Below are positions 1 through 8,167 of a DNA stretch of 64,000 nt, in pieces (the first letter of the stretch is position 1; every line of letters starts with the position of its first letter). The notes under the pieces are model-generated. The model had not been told where the DNA came from, searched no databases, and was given only the letters and a program-made list of their open reading frames with translations. A program made the translations under genes and the position numbers. The DNA comes from Perlucidibaca wandonensis. GTDB lineage: Bacteria > Pseudomonadota > Gammaproteobacteria > Pseudomonadales > Moraxellaceae. Where the stretch lies: positions 62,001 through 126,000 of the forward strand of contig NZ_JBHTIT010000002.1 of NCBI RefSeq assembly GCF_042677145.1. The letters are read 5' to 3'.

Positions 1-1
1 T

Positions 2-1570
2 GCAGAAATGGCAGTTTCCGAGCAATTAGCCGCTCATGAGCTAAGTGAAATTTACGCCGCTGGTTTTCGCAGCGTTATTTGTAATCGCCCAGATGCAGAA
101 GGTGGCGATGCCCAGCCTAGCCAGCACGATATAGCGCAAGCAGCGCAAGCAGTTGGCCTTCAATTCGCTTATTTGCCTCTAGTTCCAGGTCAAATTGGCC
201 TCGACGAAGCACGTGCATTTGCTCAGCTAATCAGCACTATGCCGGGGCCTGTATTGGCTTATTGCCGCACAGGTAATCGCTCGCAAACGGTGTATCAGCT
301 AGCGCAATCACAAAGCCTATTGCCGAGCACGGATGCCGCTCCAAAAGCCACGATTTCAGCCGATTTTGATGTGGTCATCGTCGGTGGCGGCTCTGGTGGT
401 ATCGGTGTTGCCGCCAGCTTATTGAAGCGCGACTCATCATTGAGTATCGCGATTATTGAACCTAGCGAATCACACTATTATCAGCCCGCATGGACATTAG
501 TCGGTGGCGGCGCATATGACAGTGCAGATACTGAACGCACCACGGCGTCGGTCATACCGAAGGGTGTGCAGTGGTTACAAGCCGCTGCCTCGCGCTTTAT
601 TCCAGACTGCAATCGCGTGGCGCTGGCGGATGGCCGCGAAGTTAGCTATCAGCAGCTGGTTGTGTGCCCAGGCCTAGAGCTGCACTGGGCTGGTATTGAA
701 GGCCTGGAGGAAACACTAGGCGCTAATGGTGTGACTTCAAACTATCGCTTCGATTTAGCGCCCTACACTTGGGAGTTGGTGCAGGAGTTGAAGGGCGGTA
801 CCGCGATCTTCAGCCAGCCATCGATGCCTATTAAGTGTGCGGGGGCTCCGCAAAAAGCCATGTATTTGTCCTGCGACCATTGGCTCAAGCAAGGCCGCTT
901 AGCGAATATCAAGGTGGAGTTTTGTAATGCCGGCGCTGTGCTTTTTGGTGTTGCTACGTTTGTCCCGCCTTTGATGCAATATGTTGAGCGCTATGGCATC
1001 GACTTGGCATTTAATCATCAGCTAGTGAAAGTAGATGGTCCGGCTAAAACCGCATGGTTTGATGTGACTGGGGCTGATGGCGAAGTCACACGCGTGGAGA
1101 AGCGCTTCGATATACTCCACGCCGTGCCGCCACAGCGCTCACCCGATGTTGTGCGCAACAGCCCTCTAGCCAATGCTGCTGGCTGGTGTGAAGTGGATCA
1201 GCACACCCTGCAAAGCCAGCGATTTGCCAACGTATTCTCACTTGGTGATGCCTGCTCTGCACCAAACGCGAAAACCATGGCGGCGGTTCGTAAGCAGATC
1301 GTTATCGTGGCCGAAAATCTACTGGCTCTTCGCGCTGGTAAGCCGTTGTCGACACTTTATGATGGCTACGGCGCCTGCCCATTAACCGTGGAAAAAGGCA
1401 AAGTGGTGATGGCTGAGTTTGGTTTTGGTGGAAAACTATTGCCGACCTTCCCATTGGATCCCGCAGTGCCTCGTCGCAGTCAATGGTTCTTGAAGGCGAC
1501 AATACTGCCGATGGTGTATTGGAATTTGATGCTAAAAGGCCATGAATGGTTGGCACGACCAAGCAAGTAA
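2..1570 (+). CDS. DUF442 phosphatase/rhodanese-like domain fused to sulfide:quinone oxidoreductase-like flavoprotein (5' end outside window)
   Basis: Residues are counted from the first ATG at base 8. Residues 1-105 match the DUF442 (beta-lactamase-hydrolase-like) family, a protein-phosphatase/rhodanese-like fold, with an active-site loop Cys86-Arg-Thr-Gly-Asn-Arg91. From about residue 118 a two-dinucleotide-binding-domain flavoprotein follows, with an FAD-binding Gly-rich loop (VGGGSGG, near 125-131) and the SQR-type cysteine Cys277 in KCAGAPQK. Such proteins oxidise sulfide or persulfide at the membrane and pass electrons to quinone; the N-terminal domain may handle persulfide sulfur. The reading frame is open to the window edge, and family members have about 10-15 more residues before the VSEQ motif, so the true start is probably upstream of base 1. 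Substrate specificity is inferred from the family. Confidence 0.85.
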   Translation, partial: AEMAVSEQLAAHELSEIYAAGFRSVICNRPDAEGGDAQPSQHDIAQAAQAVGLQFAYLPLVPGQIGLDEARAFAQLISTMPGPVLAYCRTGNRSQTVYQLAQSQSLLPSTDAAPKATISADFDVVIVGGGSGGIGVAASLLKRDSSLSIAIIEPSESHYYQPAWTLVGGGAYDSADTERTTASVIPKGVQWLQAAASRFIPDCNRVALADGREVSYQQLVVCPGLELHWAGIEGLEETLGANGVTSNYRFDLAPYTWELVQELKGGTAIFSQPSMPIKCAGAPQKAMYLSCDHWLKQGRLANIKVEFCNAGAVLFGVATFVPPLMQYVERYGIDLAFNHQLVKVDGPAKTAWFDVTGADGEVTRVEKRFDILHAVPPQRSPDVVRNSPLANAAGWCEVDQHTLQSQRFANVFSLGDACSAPNAKTMAAVRKQIVIVAENLLALRAGKPLSTLYDGYGACPLTVEKGKVVMAEFGFGGKLLPTFPLDPAVPRRSQWFLKATILPMVYWNLMLKGHEWLARPSK

Positions 1571-1592
1571 GTATTTGCTTGCCTGATCTAAC

Positions 1593-1626
1593 AAAAAAGC
1601 CTCGGTGTGAAAACCGAGGCTTTTTT
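1593..1626. terminator. Bidirectional intrinsic terminator
   Basis: An 8-bp GC-rich stem (1599-1606 with 1613-1620, six-base loop) is flanked by an A-run on the left and a T-run on the right. It can therefore end the rightward flavoprotein gene and the leftward ychF transcript, which converge here. Confidence 0.9.
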
Positions 1627-1666
1627 GTATTGCGAGCCGCATGAACTGCTACGGCTTGTAGAGCAT

Positions 1667-2758
1667 TTAAACGTTGAAGCGGAAATGCATCACATCGCCA
1701 TCTTTAACCAAATATTCTTTGCCTTCTAAACGCCATTTGCCAGCCTCTTTTGCTCCAGCTTCGCCGCGATAGGCGATGAAGTCTTCATAGCCAATAACTT
1801 CGGCACGAATAAAGCCTTTTTCGAAGTCGGTATGGATGGCGCTAGCGGCTTTCGGCGCCGTGCATTTTAACGGAATGGTCCACGCGCGAACCTCTTTCAC
1901 GCCGGCGGTGAAGTAGGTTTGTAAGCTAAGCAGGCCATAACCAGCACGAATGACGCGGTTCAGGCCCGGTTCTTCCATGCCTAAATCAGCCAAGAAAGCG
2001 ATTTTATCTTCCTCGTCTAGCTCGGCAATTTCGGATTCTAATTTGTTGCAAATAGGCACGACCACCGCATTTTCTTTAGCCGCTAACTCGCGAACCTGGT
2101 CGAGCATGGGGTTGTTGTCGAAACCATCTTCGCTAACGTTGGCGATATACATCGTGGGCTTCAGCGTTAAGAAGCCATATGAGCGAATGGTTAACAGCTC
2201 TTCCACACTGAGGTCGACGCTGCGCACGGGCAGGCCCTCATCGAGCGCGGGTTTGATTTTTTCTAGCACGGCCTTCAGCGCAATCGACTCTTTATCGCCG
2301 CTTTTGGCTTGCTTGGTCACACGCAGCATGGCCTTTTCGACAGCATCAAGGTCGGCCAAAGCAAGTTCGGTGTTAATCACTTCGATGTCATCGATAGGGC
2401 TGACGCGGTTAGAAACGTGAATGACATTGTCATCAATAAAGCAGCGCACCACGTGAGCGATGGCATCGGTGCTGCGGATATTGCCTAAAAACTGGTTGCC
2501 TAGGCCTTCACCTTTGGACGCGCCAGCAACGAGGCCGGCGATGTCGACGAACTCCATGCTAGTTGGAATGACGCGCTCAGGCTTAACGATTTCCGCTAAG
2601 GCATCGAGGCGAGGGTCGGGCATGGGCACTACGCCGGTGTTTGGCTCGATGGTGCAAAACGGAAAGTTTTCCGCGGCAATGCCGGCCTTAGTTAGCGCGT
2701 TGAAAAGGGTAGATTTGCCCACATTGGGTAGACCAACAATGCCGCAATTAAATCCCAT
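1667..2758 (-). CDS. ychF: Redox-regulated ribosome-binding ATPase YchF (EngD/OLA1 family)
   Basis: This is an Obg-superfamily P-loop protein of 363 residues, the usual family length. The P-loop GLPNVGKST lies at residues 9-17, and the G3 motif DIAGLV follows. The C-terminal TGS-like domain ends with the conserved DGDVMHFRFNV tail. YchF proteins prefer ATP to GTP, bind the ribosome and influence translation initiation and the oxidative stress response. The ATG at 2758 is preferred to the codon six residues upstream because the protein then begins MGFNCGIVG, as in the family, and AGAGGAAG lies just ahead of it. It lies 30 bases downstream of pth on the same strand, the common pth-ychF pair. 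Confidence 0.97.
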   Translation of the reverse strand: MGFNCGIVGLPNVGKSTLFNALTKAGIAAENFPFCTIEPNTGVVPMPDPRLDALAEIVKPERVIPTSMEFVDIAGLVAGASKGEGLGNQFLGNIRSTDAIAHVVRCFIDDNVIHVSNRVSPIDDIEVINTELALADLDAVEKAMLRVTKQAKSGDKESIALKAVLEKIKPALDEGLPVRSVDLSVEELLTIRSYGFLTLKPTMYIANVSEDGFDNNPMLDQVRELAAKENAVVVPICNKLESEIAELDEEDKIAFLADLGMEEPGLNRVIRAGYGLLSLQTYFTAGVKEVRAWTIPLKCTAPKAASAIHTDFEKGFIRAEVIGYEDFIAYRGEAGAKEAGKWRLEGKEYLVKDGDVMHFRFNV

Positions 2759-2788
2759 GATGCTTCCTCTGCGCACTCGCGCGTCAAT

Positions 2789-3382
2789 TCAATTAGTGTC
2801 GATTTTAAAGCCGTTTATTCGGTTCATGGCCTTGGCGATGTCGCCAGTAACCATCAATTCGGTGCAGCGTAAGGCCTCATCGAGGGCTTGATCGATGAGT
2901 GATTGTTCTGATTGCGGTGCGCGGCCTAAAACAAAGCCAGTGACTTGACTGCTATTGCCAGGATGGCCAATGCCGACGCGCAAGCGATGAAAGCCGGCTT
3001 GGTTGCCCAGCGAGGCAATGCTATCGCGCAGGCCGTTGTGACCGCCATGACCACCGCCAGTTTTCAGGCGTATCTGCCCTGGAGCGATATCGAGCTCATC
3101 GTGGGCGATTAAGATTTCGGCTGGCGTGAGTTTGTAAAAATTCGCGAGCGCAGCAACAGCTTGGCCCGAGCGATTCATGAAAGTGGTGGGGATGAGTAGC
3201 CGTACATCTTCGCCAGCAATGCTCACGCGCGCAGTTAGCCCAAATGCTTTGGCATCGGGGCTTAATGATGTGCGGTGTTGCTCGGCTAAACGCTCAATAA
3301 ACCACGCGCCAGCATTGTGGCGAGTTTGTGCGTATTGTGCACCGGGGTTGGCGAGGCCAACTAATAGGCGTAAGGCAGTCAT
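2789..3382 (-). CDS. pth: Peptidyl-tRNA hydrolase
   Basis: The 197-residue cytoplasmic enzyme cleaves the ester bond of peptidyl-tRNAs released from stalled ribosomes and recycles the tRNA. The N-terminal GLANPGAQYAQTRHNAG block contains the conserved Asn12 and catalytic His22. FMNRSGQAV, DELDIAPG and the GGGHGGHNGLRDS loop follow, all standard for bacterial Pth. It sits between rplY and ychF, all leftward, in a translation-related cluster. A terminator hairpin lies in the 74-base gap from rplY, so pth may have its own promoter or rely on read-through. Confidence 0.97.
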   Translation of the reverse strand: MTALRLLVGLANPGAQYAQTRHNAGAWFIERLAEQHRTSLSPDAKAFGLTARVSIAGEDVRLLIPTTFMNRSGQAVAALANFYKLTPAEILIAHDELDIAPGQIRLKTGGGHGGHNGLRDSIASLGNQAGFHRLRVGIGHPGNSSQVTGFVLGRAPQSEQSLIDQALDEALRCTELMVTGDIAKAMNRINGFKIDTN

Positions 3383-3403
3383 GTTTCAGCATCTTTAGGG
3401 CAA

Positions 3404-3435
3404 TAAAAGAAAAACGGGGCATAAAGCCCCGCTTT
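3404..3435 (-). terminator. Intrinsic terminator behind rplY
   Basis: Read on the minus strand, a 6-bp stem (3426-3431 with 3415-3420, five-base loop) is followed by a U-rich tract (complement of 3404-3414). It lies between the rplY stop and the pth start. Confidence 0.8.
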
Positions 3436-3456
3436 TCTATCACAGCCGGAGAAAGA

Positions 3457-4098
3457 TTACTCGGCTTCGGGCGCAGCTTCAGGTGCAGCGTCATCTTCTG
3501 AGGCGGCAGCCACTTTTGGCGCGTGCACGTTGGCAACTGGTTGGTCATGGTCGTGACCCAATGCCAAAGCGAGAATTTCCACGCCTTTTGGCAATACCAA
3601 GTTGGACAAATGCAGAGTTGTACCAAGAGCCACGGCAGCCATATCGACTTCGATGAACTCAGGCAGGCTGCCTGGTAAGCAGCTAACTTCCACGTCGTTG
3701 ATGTAGTGAGTGATTTCACCACCATCTTGCTTCACGCCAACGCATGTATCTTGGTTGGTGAAGTGCAGAGGAACGCGCATGGTCAGTTTTTGTTTCGCAT
3801 CGACGCGCAAGAAGTCTGCGTGCATCGGTGTGCTTTTCACTGGGTGGCGTTGCAGAGCTTTAATCACGACTTTCTCGGCTTTGCCATCAACAGTGATGGT
3901 TAGCACGTGCGAATAAAACGCTTCGTTTTCCAGTGCTTTAACTAGCTGACGCAGCTCAATGCTGATCGACTGAGCGGCAGCTTCGCCACCATAAATAACC
4001 GCGGGGACGCGGGCTTCCAAACGACGAAGGCGGCGGCTCGCACCTTTCCCTTCGAGAGTCCGGTTTTGCGCATCAAGCGTAAAAGTTGCTGCGGACAT
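3457..4098 (-). CDS. rplY: 50S ribosomal protein L25 (general stress protein Ctc form)
   Basis: The protein has 213 residues. The N-terminal L25 beta-barrel (about 1-95) binds 5S rRNA. A TL5/Ctc-type C-terminal domain (about 100-190) follows, and then an Ala/Glu-rich acidic tail (DDAAPEAAPEAE). E. coli L25 has only the first domain; the long form is common in Pseudomonas-like bacteria. The ATG at 4098 gives MSAATFTLDAQNR and has GGAG upstream; the ORF extends seven further codons 5' without family support. It is transcribed away from prs in the same direction, with two stem-loops in the intervening 105 bases. Confidence 0.95.
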   Translation of the reverse strand: MSAATFTLDAQNRTLEGKGASRRLRRLEARVPAVIYGGEAAAQSISIELRQLVKALENEAFYSHVLTITVDGKAEKVVIKALQRHPVKSTPMHADFLRVDAKQKLTMRVPLHFTNQDTCVGVKQDGGEITHYINDVEVSCLPGSLPEFIEVDMAAVALGTTLHLSNLVLPKGVEILALALGHDHDQPVANVHAPKVAAASEDDAAPEAAPEAE

Positions 4099-4148
4099 TT
4101 TCTGTACTCCGTAAGGCACTGAGCTTGCGACCAGCTCAATGCAAATAA

Positions 4149-4187
4149 CCTGTGATAACTCACAGGGCTTGTAGCAACACGCTACAA
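4149..4187 (-). promoter_or_regulatory. Two tandem stem-loops between prs and rplY
   Basis: Two perfect 7-bp hairpins stand side by side: 4149-4155 with 4160-4166 (four-base loop), and 4169-4175 with 4181-4187 (five-base loop). On the minus-strand transcript they follow the prs stop and precede rplY. The second hairpin read is followed by UUAUUU, too weak to be a confident terminator. Possible roles are prs 3'-end formation, attenuation or an rplY leader element; sequence alone does not decide. Confidence 0.5.
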
Positions 4188-4203
4188 ATAGGGTTTGCCG
4201 TGC

Positions 4204-5154
4204 TTAAAACAACTCAAACATGGCGCTAATGGATTCTTCGTTATTGATGCGGCGCAGGGTTTCTGCAAGCAGCGCGGATAACGACAACTGACGAATACGG
4301 CCACAAGCCAATGCAGCATCTGACAGCGGGATGGTGTCGGTGACGACTAGCTCATCTAGCTGCGACTTATTGATATTGTCGATGGCTGGGCCTGACAAAA
4401 TCGCATGGGTGCTGTAGGCAACAACGCGGTTGGCGCCATTCTCTTTCAGAGCCGCAGCGGCTTTGCACAATGTGCCGGCGGTGTCGACCATGTCATCAAC
4501 AATTATGCAGTCGCGGCCTTTAACTTCGCCAATGATGTGCATTACTTGCGACTCATTGGCTTTCGGGCGGCGCTTATCGATGATGGCTAAGTCGGCATCG
4601 TCGAGCTGTTTGGCGACGGCGCGAGCACGAACTACACCACCAACATCTGGAGACACGATGACGAGGTTTTTGTAGTTCTGGCGTTCGATATCGGCGACTA
4701 ATACGGGTGAGCCGTAGATATTGTCGACTGGGATATCGAAGAAGCCTTGAATTTGATCAGCGTGTAGGTCGACAGTCAGCACGCGGTCGATACCGACAGT
4801 GGTGAGCATGTCAGCAACTACTTTTGCTGTGATGGGTACACGCGCCGAACGCACGCGGCGATCTTGGCGGGCATAACCGAAATAGGGGATGACGGCGGTG
4901 ATGCGGCCGGCACTGGCGCGACGCAGAGCATCGGCCATGACAATCAATTCCATCAGATTGTCGTTGGTTGGTGCGCAAGTCGATTGCAAGATGAACACAT
5001 CTTTGCCACGAACATTGTCATTGATCTCAACAGCGATTTCGCCATCGGAAAATGTACCAACGTGAGCGAGGCCCAGAGGGATATGCAGATGATTAACGAC
5101 TTTACGCGCAAGCTCAGGGTTGGCGTTGCCGGTGAATACGACGAGATTGGGCAT
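4204..5154 (-). CDS. prs: Ribose-phosphate pyrophosphokinase
   Basis: The 316-residue enzyme makes PRPP from ribose 5-phosphate and ATP, for nucleotide, NAD, His and Trp synthesis. Recognisable blocks are the N-terminal FTGNANPELA, the ATP-site FGYARQDRR, the metal-site VDLHADQIQGFF, and the PRPP-binding loop DDMVDTAGT. The ATG at 5154 (MPNLVVFTG) matches the family start. The open frame upstream of it only reads through the tRNA gene. The prs gene follows ispE and tRNA-Gln closely, so tRNA and mRNA probably share a primary transcript that must be cut by RNase P and tRNase Z. Confidence 0.97.
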   Translation of the reverse strand: MPNLVVFTGNANPELARKVVNHLHIPLGLAHVGTFSDGEIAVEINDNVRGKDVFILQSTCAPTNDNLMELIVMADALRRASAGRITAVIPYFGYARQDRRVRSARVPITAKVVADMLTTVGIDRVLTVDLHADQIQGFFDIPVDNIYGSPVLVADIERQNYKNLVIVSPDVGGVVRARAVAKQLDDADLAIIDKRRPKANESQVMHIIGEVKGRDCIIVDDMVDTAGTLCKAAAALKENGANRVVAYSTHAILSGPAIDNINKSQLDELVVTDTIPLSDAALACGRIRQLSLSALLAETLRRINNEESISAMFELF

Positions 5155-5182
5155 GATTCCAGTCAACTCAGCCTGAGAGAGA

Positions 5183-5257
5183 TGGCAGGGGCGGCTGGAT
5201 TCGAACCAACGCATGGCGGGATCAAAACCCGCTGCCTTACCGCTTGGCGACGCCCCT
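5183..5257 (-). tRNA. tRNA-Gln (anticodon UUG)
   Basis: On the minus strand a full cloverleaf is visible. The 7-bp acceptor stem pairs AGGGGCG (5257-5251) with CGCCCCU, with discriminator G and encoded CCA (5185-5183). The T-loop reads GGTTCGAATCC and the anticodon loop TTTTGAT has UUG at its centre. Length is 75 nt. It lies between ispE and prs, as in many gammaproteobacteria. Its first two bases are also the last two bases of the ispE stop codon. Confidence 0.97.
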
Positions 5258-6116
5258 ATATTCGATGCATCCGAAGCCAATGATCGAGCGCTGTATGCGC
5301 CGACGATCGATTTTGGCCTCGGCAGATAAAGCCGTTGACTGGACTGGCGCTGAGTATATCAGCAGCCTGACCTTGACTGGAACAGGCGAGGAAAACACAA
5401 GCACCAGTGCCTGTCATTTTCGCCACACCATGCTGAGTCAGCCAATGTAACGCTTCATCTACAGCAGGAGCCAAGGTTCTGACAACTTTTTCGAAGTCGT
5501 TTCGAGTGACCCCTGCGTTGAGGTCGCGCAGTTTAATGGCCTCGCTATGTCGAGTCAACAGGGGATGGCGAAAAGCTTCTGCTGTTGATACATGCGCCTC
5601 GGGCGTGAGCACGACATACCACGGTTCATCGGGCTCGATGGCCGTGAGTAGCTCGCCAACACCTTCTGCCCAGGCCGCATGACCATGCACAAAAACTGGC
5701 ACGTCGGCGCCAAGTTTTAGGCCTAAAGCCGCTAATTCATTGAGGTTGAGCTGAGTTTCCCAAAGTGTGTTTAGCGCCAATAGCGTAGTCGCTGCATCGG
5801 ATGAGCCGCCACCTAAGCCGCCGCCCATGGGTAGGCGTTTATCGAGCCTTATATTGGCGCCAAGGGTGCAATTGGTGGCTTCACGCAGCGCAGTGGCGGC
5901 GCGAATGATCAAATTATCGGCACTTAAAACACCATCGATGTCGGGAGATAGCGTTAATTGGCCATCGTGGCGTAGTGAAAAATGCAATATGTCGGCACTG
6001 TCGATGAATTGAAACGCTGTTTGTAAGGTGTGATAGCCATCATCACGGCGGCCGGTAATGTGCAGAAATAGGTTCAGTTTCGCCGGTGCAGGCAGTGTTA
6101 TTTCGTGCGCGCTCAT
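5256..6116 (-). CDS. ispE: 4-diphosphocytidyl-2-C-methyl-D-erythritol kinase
   Basis: This GHMP-family kinase (286 residues) phosphorylates CDP-methylerythritol in the non-mevalonate isoprenoid pathway. The substrate motif PAPAKLNLFLHITGRRDDGYH is at the N terminus and the Gly-rich ATP loop (PMGGGLGGGSSDAA) lies near residues 96-109. KMTGTGACVF is the third GHMP motif. It starts inside lolB (4-base ATGA overlap), which suggests translational coupling. Its TAG stop runs two bases into tRNA-Gln. The isoprenoid genes ispH and ispB are elsewhere in the window. Confidence 0.97.
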   Translation of the reverse strand: MSAHEITLPAPAKLNLFLHITGRRDDGYHTLQTAFQFIDSADILHFSLRHDGQLTLSPDIDGVLSADNLIIRAATALREATNCTLGANIRLDKRLPMGGGLGGGSSDAATTLLALNTLWETQLNLNELAALGLKLGADVPVFVHGHAAWAEGVGELLTAIEPDEPWYVVLTPEAHVSTAEAFRHPLLTRHSEAIKLRDLNAGVTRNDFEKVVRTLAPAVDEALHWLTQHGVAKMTGTGACVFLACSSQGQAADILSASPVNGFICRGQNRSSAHTALDHWLRMHRI

Positions 6117-6724
6117 GCTGAGGCTTTCGCCTGCCAGCGCTGAATAAATAGCAAAATACGATTTTTGCCCTGAGTCAGCAGCAATCGTTGCGGGATGCGA
6201 TAGCCATCTTGCACTTGCTCGCTGAGTACGCGGATATTCCAGCCATGCTCTTGGAACTCGCGCACACCAGCCTCGCCGCTAAGCGTGGTGATGGTAGTGA
6301 GAGGATCTTGTGGCCAGCCGCTGAGCCAGTCGTTGAGTAGATCGATTGGCAACGGTACGCCGGTAATTGCCTGCGTTAGCAGGTCGGGGCGATCGGATTC
6401 GTGGCGGCCTAGCCAGCCATTATCTAAAACTAAGTTGCCATCGCGGCCGGTGAGCGTGGTGTAGCCCTGGTTTAGCGGTCCGGCGGCGCTGGCGTCGAAG
6501 TCTTTGCCGGTGCGCTTCCAGTTATATGTCGCGGTGATGCTATTGCCCAAAAATGTCACGCCGGCTTTGCCTTCTGCTTGCCATTGCGTCAGGCCGCGGG
6601 CACTAGCGGCTGCTTCTATTACCTCTGGCGCCTCCACGACTGGGCCGCGAGTAACGCAACCTGAAAGCAGGGCGGCCGCTATTAGCGTAAATAGTGCAGA
6701 GCGGGAAAAGTTCAAAGCTATCAT
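6113..6724 (-). CDS. lolB: Outer-membrane lipoprotein receptor LolB
   Basis: The 203-residue protein starts with a lipoprotein signal (lipobox LLSGC, Cys23). A single LolB beta-barrel domain follows, with WQAEGKAGV, TLTGRDGNL and a PLPIDLLNDWLSGWP block typical of the family. LolB receives lipoproteins from the periplasmic carrier LolA and inserts them into the outer membrane. The ATG at 6724 is chosen over a GTG nine bases upstream because AGAGG sits about ten bases ahead of the ATG. It leads a lolB-ispE unit divergent from hemA, so 6725-6868 holds both promoters. Confidence 0.93.
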   Translation of the reverse strand: MIALNFSRSALFTLIAAALLSGCVTRGPVVEAPEVIEAAASARGLTQWQAEGKAGVTFLGNSITATYNWKRTGKDFDASAAGPLNQGYTTLTGRDGNLVLDNGWLGRHESDRPDLLTQAITGVPLPIDLLNDWLSGWPQDPLTTITTLSGEAGVREFQEHGWNIRVLSEQVQDGYRIPQRLLLTQGKNRILLFIQRWQAKASA

Positions 6725-6868
6725 CTGCGGCACGCCTCTAAGGCTTTAGGTAGGCGTCGATGGTAGCAAAAAGGCTTTGCGTCGGGTGAGCCCGTAACAT
6801 TTGTCTTTAAACGCGCTATCCCTCACAATTTGTGGCTATTTTCCGGGGTATCCGGCTCAGGGTTCGGC

Positions 6869-8167
6869 ATGGCGCTGTTGGCATTCGGCATTAATCACAA
6901 GACGGCATCGGTCGCCCTACGTGAGCGCGCGGCGTTTGCGCCGGAGGCGTTGGGTCAAGCCTTGCGTGATGCCCGCCAATTCGCTGGCCTCGATGAGGTC
7001 GCGATCTTGTCGACGTGTAATCGCACTGAATTCTATGGCGCGGCTGATCCCGAGCGCATGCAAGCCGTGCGGCAATGGCTGACTGAGTCGCGCGGCATTA
7101 GCGATGCTGAACTTGACGCCGTTTGGTATGTCCACGAGGGCGAGGCTGCGATGCGCCACGCCATGCGTGTGGCCTCTGGGCTGGACTCGATGGTGCTCGG
7201 CGAGCCACAAATTTTCGGCCAAATGAAAACAGCCTGGAGCGAGGCGATTGCTGCTGGTACAGCTGGCGGCGCGCTAGACAAGCTATTTCAAGGCACATTC
7301 GCTGCCGCCAAAGCTGTGCGAAGTAAGACCGCGCTTGGTGCTAGTCCTGTTTCCATTGGTTTTGCCGCTGTCACCTTAGCGCGCCAAGTATTTGAGTCAT
7401 TGGCACAAACACCCACGCTCTTGGTTGGTGCTGGCGAAATGAACTCATTAGTCGCTAAGCATCTGCGCGAGCAGGGCGTGGCAGAGCTGATGATTGTTAA
7501 TCGTACCTTGGCAAATGCCGAGGTAGTGGCGCAAGACGTTGACGCCGAAGCCATGCCATGGTCGTGCCTACAAGATGCTCTGGCGCGCGCTGGCGTGGTG
7601 ATTAGCTGCACCGGTAGCAGCGAGGCGGTTATTACTCGCGCCATGGTCAAGCAGGCGTTGAAAGAGCGGCGCCAACAACCAATGCTGCTGATCGACATCG
7701 CTGTGCCGCGTGATATCGAACCATCGGTGGCCGAGCTCGATGATGTTTTTTTATATACCGTGGATGACCTGCAATCGGTCATCGATACTGGTTGGCGTAA
7801 CCGGCAGGCGGCAGCAGTCGATGCCGAGCGCTTGATTGACCAGCATGTACAGCAGTTTGCTGAGCAGCAACGCGTGGCTGAAGCAGCCGTGGCGCTAATT
7901 CGCCAAGTGCGCGGACGCGCCGCCGATATGGCCGATATTGAGCGCCAAAAAGCTTTAGAGCAGCTGCGCCGAGGCGCCGACCCTGAAGCCGTATTGGCGC
8001 GTTTGCAGCACAACCTAATGAATAAGTGGTTGCACGCGCCGACTGTCAGCTTGCGCCAGCTTGCGGCTAGCAATAACGCTGAGGGCTTGCAGCTAGTAGC
8101 GCAGGCTATGGGCGTGAAACCTGAAGATACTCCTGTTAATTCGTCAGAGACTGCATCTAACTCATGA
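6869..8167 (+). CDS. hemA: Glutamyl-tRNA reductase
   Basis: The 432-residue enzyme reduces glutamyl-tRNA(Glu) to glutamate-1-semialdehyde, the first committed step of C5-pathway heme synthesis. The catalytic cysteine is Cys50 in STCNRTEFY. A Rossmann NADPH-binding region around VGAGEMNSL and a helical dimerisation domain follow. Starting at MALLAFGINHKT gives the family's N terminus; the frame extends 13 codons upstream without similarity to it. It is coupled to prfA by an ATGA overlap, and the hemA-prfA-prmC order is standard. Confidence 0.96.
   Translation: MALLAFGINHKTASVALRERAAFAPEALGQALRDARQFAGLDEVAILSTCNRTEFYGAADPERMQAVRQWLTESRGISDAELDAVWYVHEGEAAMRHAMRVASGLDSMVLGEPQIFGQMKTAWSEAIAAGTAGGALDKLFQGTFAAAKAVRSKTALGASPVSIGFAAVTLARQVFESLAQTPTLLVGAGEMNSLVAKHLREQGVAELMIVNRTLANAEVVAQDVDAEAMPWSCLQDALARAGVVISCTGSSEAVITRAMVKQALKERRQQPMLLIDIAVPRDIEPSVAELDDVFLYTVDDLQSVIDTGWRNRQAAAVDAERLIDQHVQQFAEQQRVAEAAVALIRQVRGRAADMADIERQKALEQLRRGADPEAVLARLQHNLMNKWLHAPTVSLRQLAASNNAEGLQLVAQAMGVKPEDTPVNSSETASNS

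Noticed and set aside
7288..8073. 261-codon open frame on the minus strand
   Set aside because: It lies wholly opposite hemA, is rich in Ser, Arg, Ala and Cys as expected from antisense reading, and has no recognisable domain.
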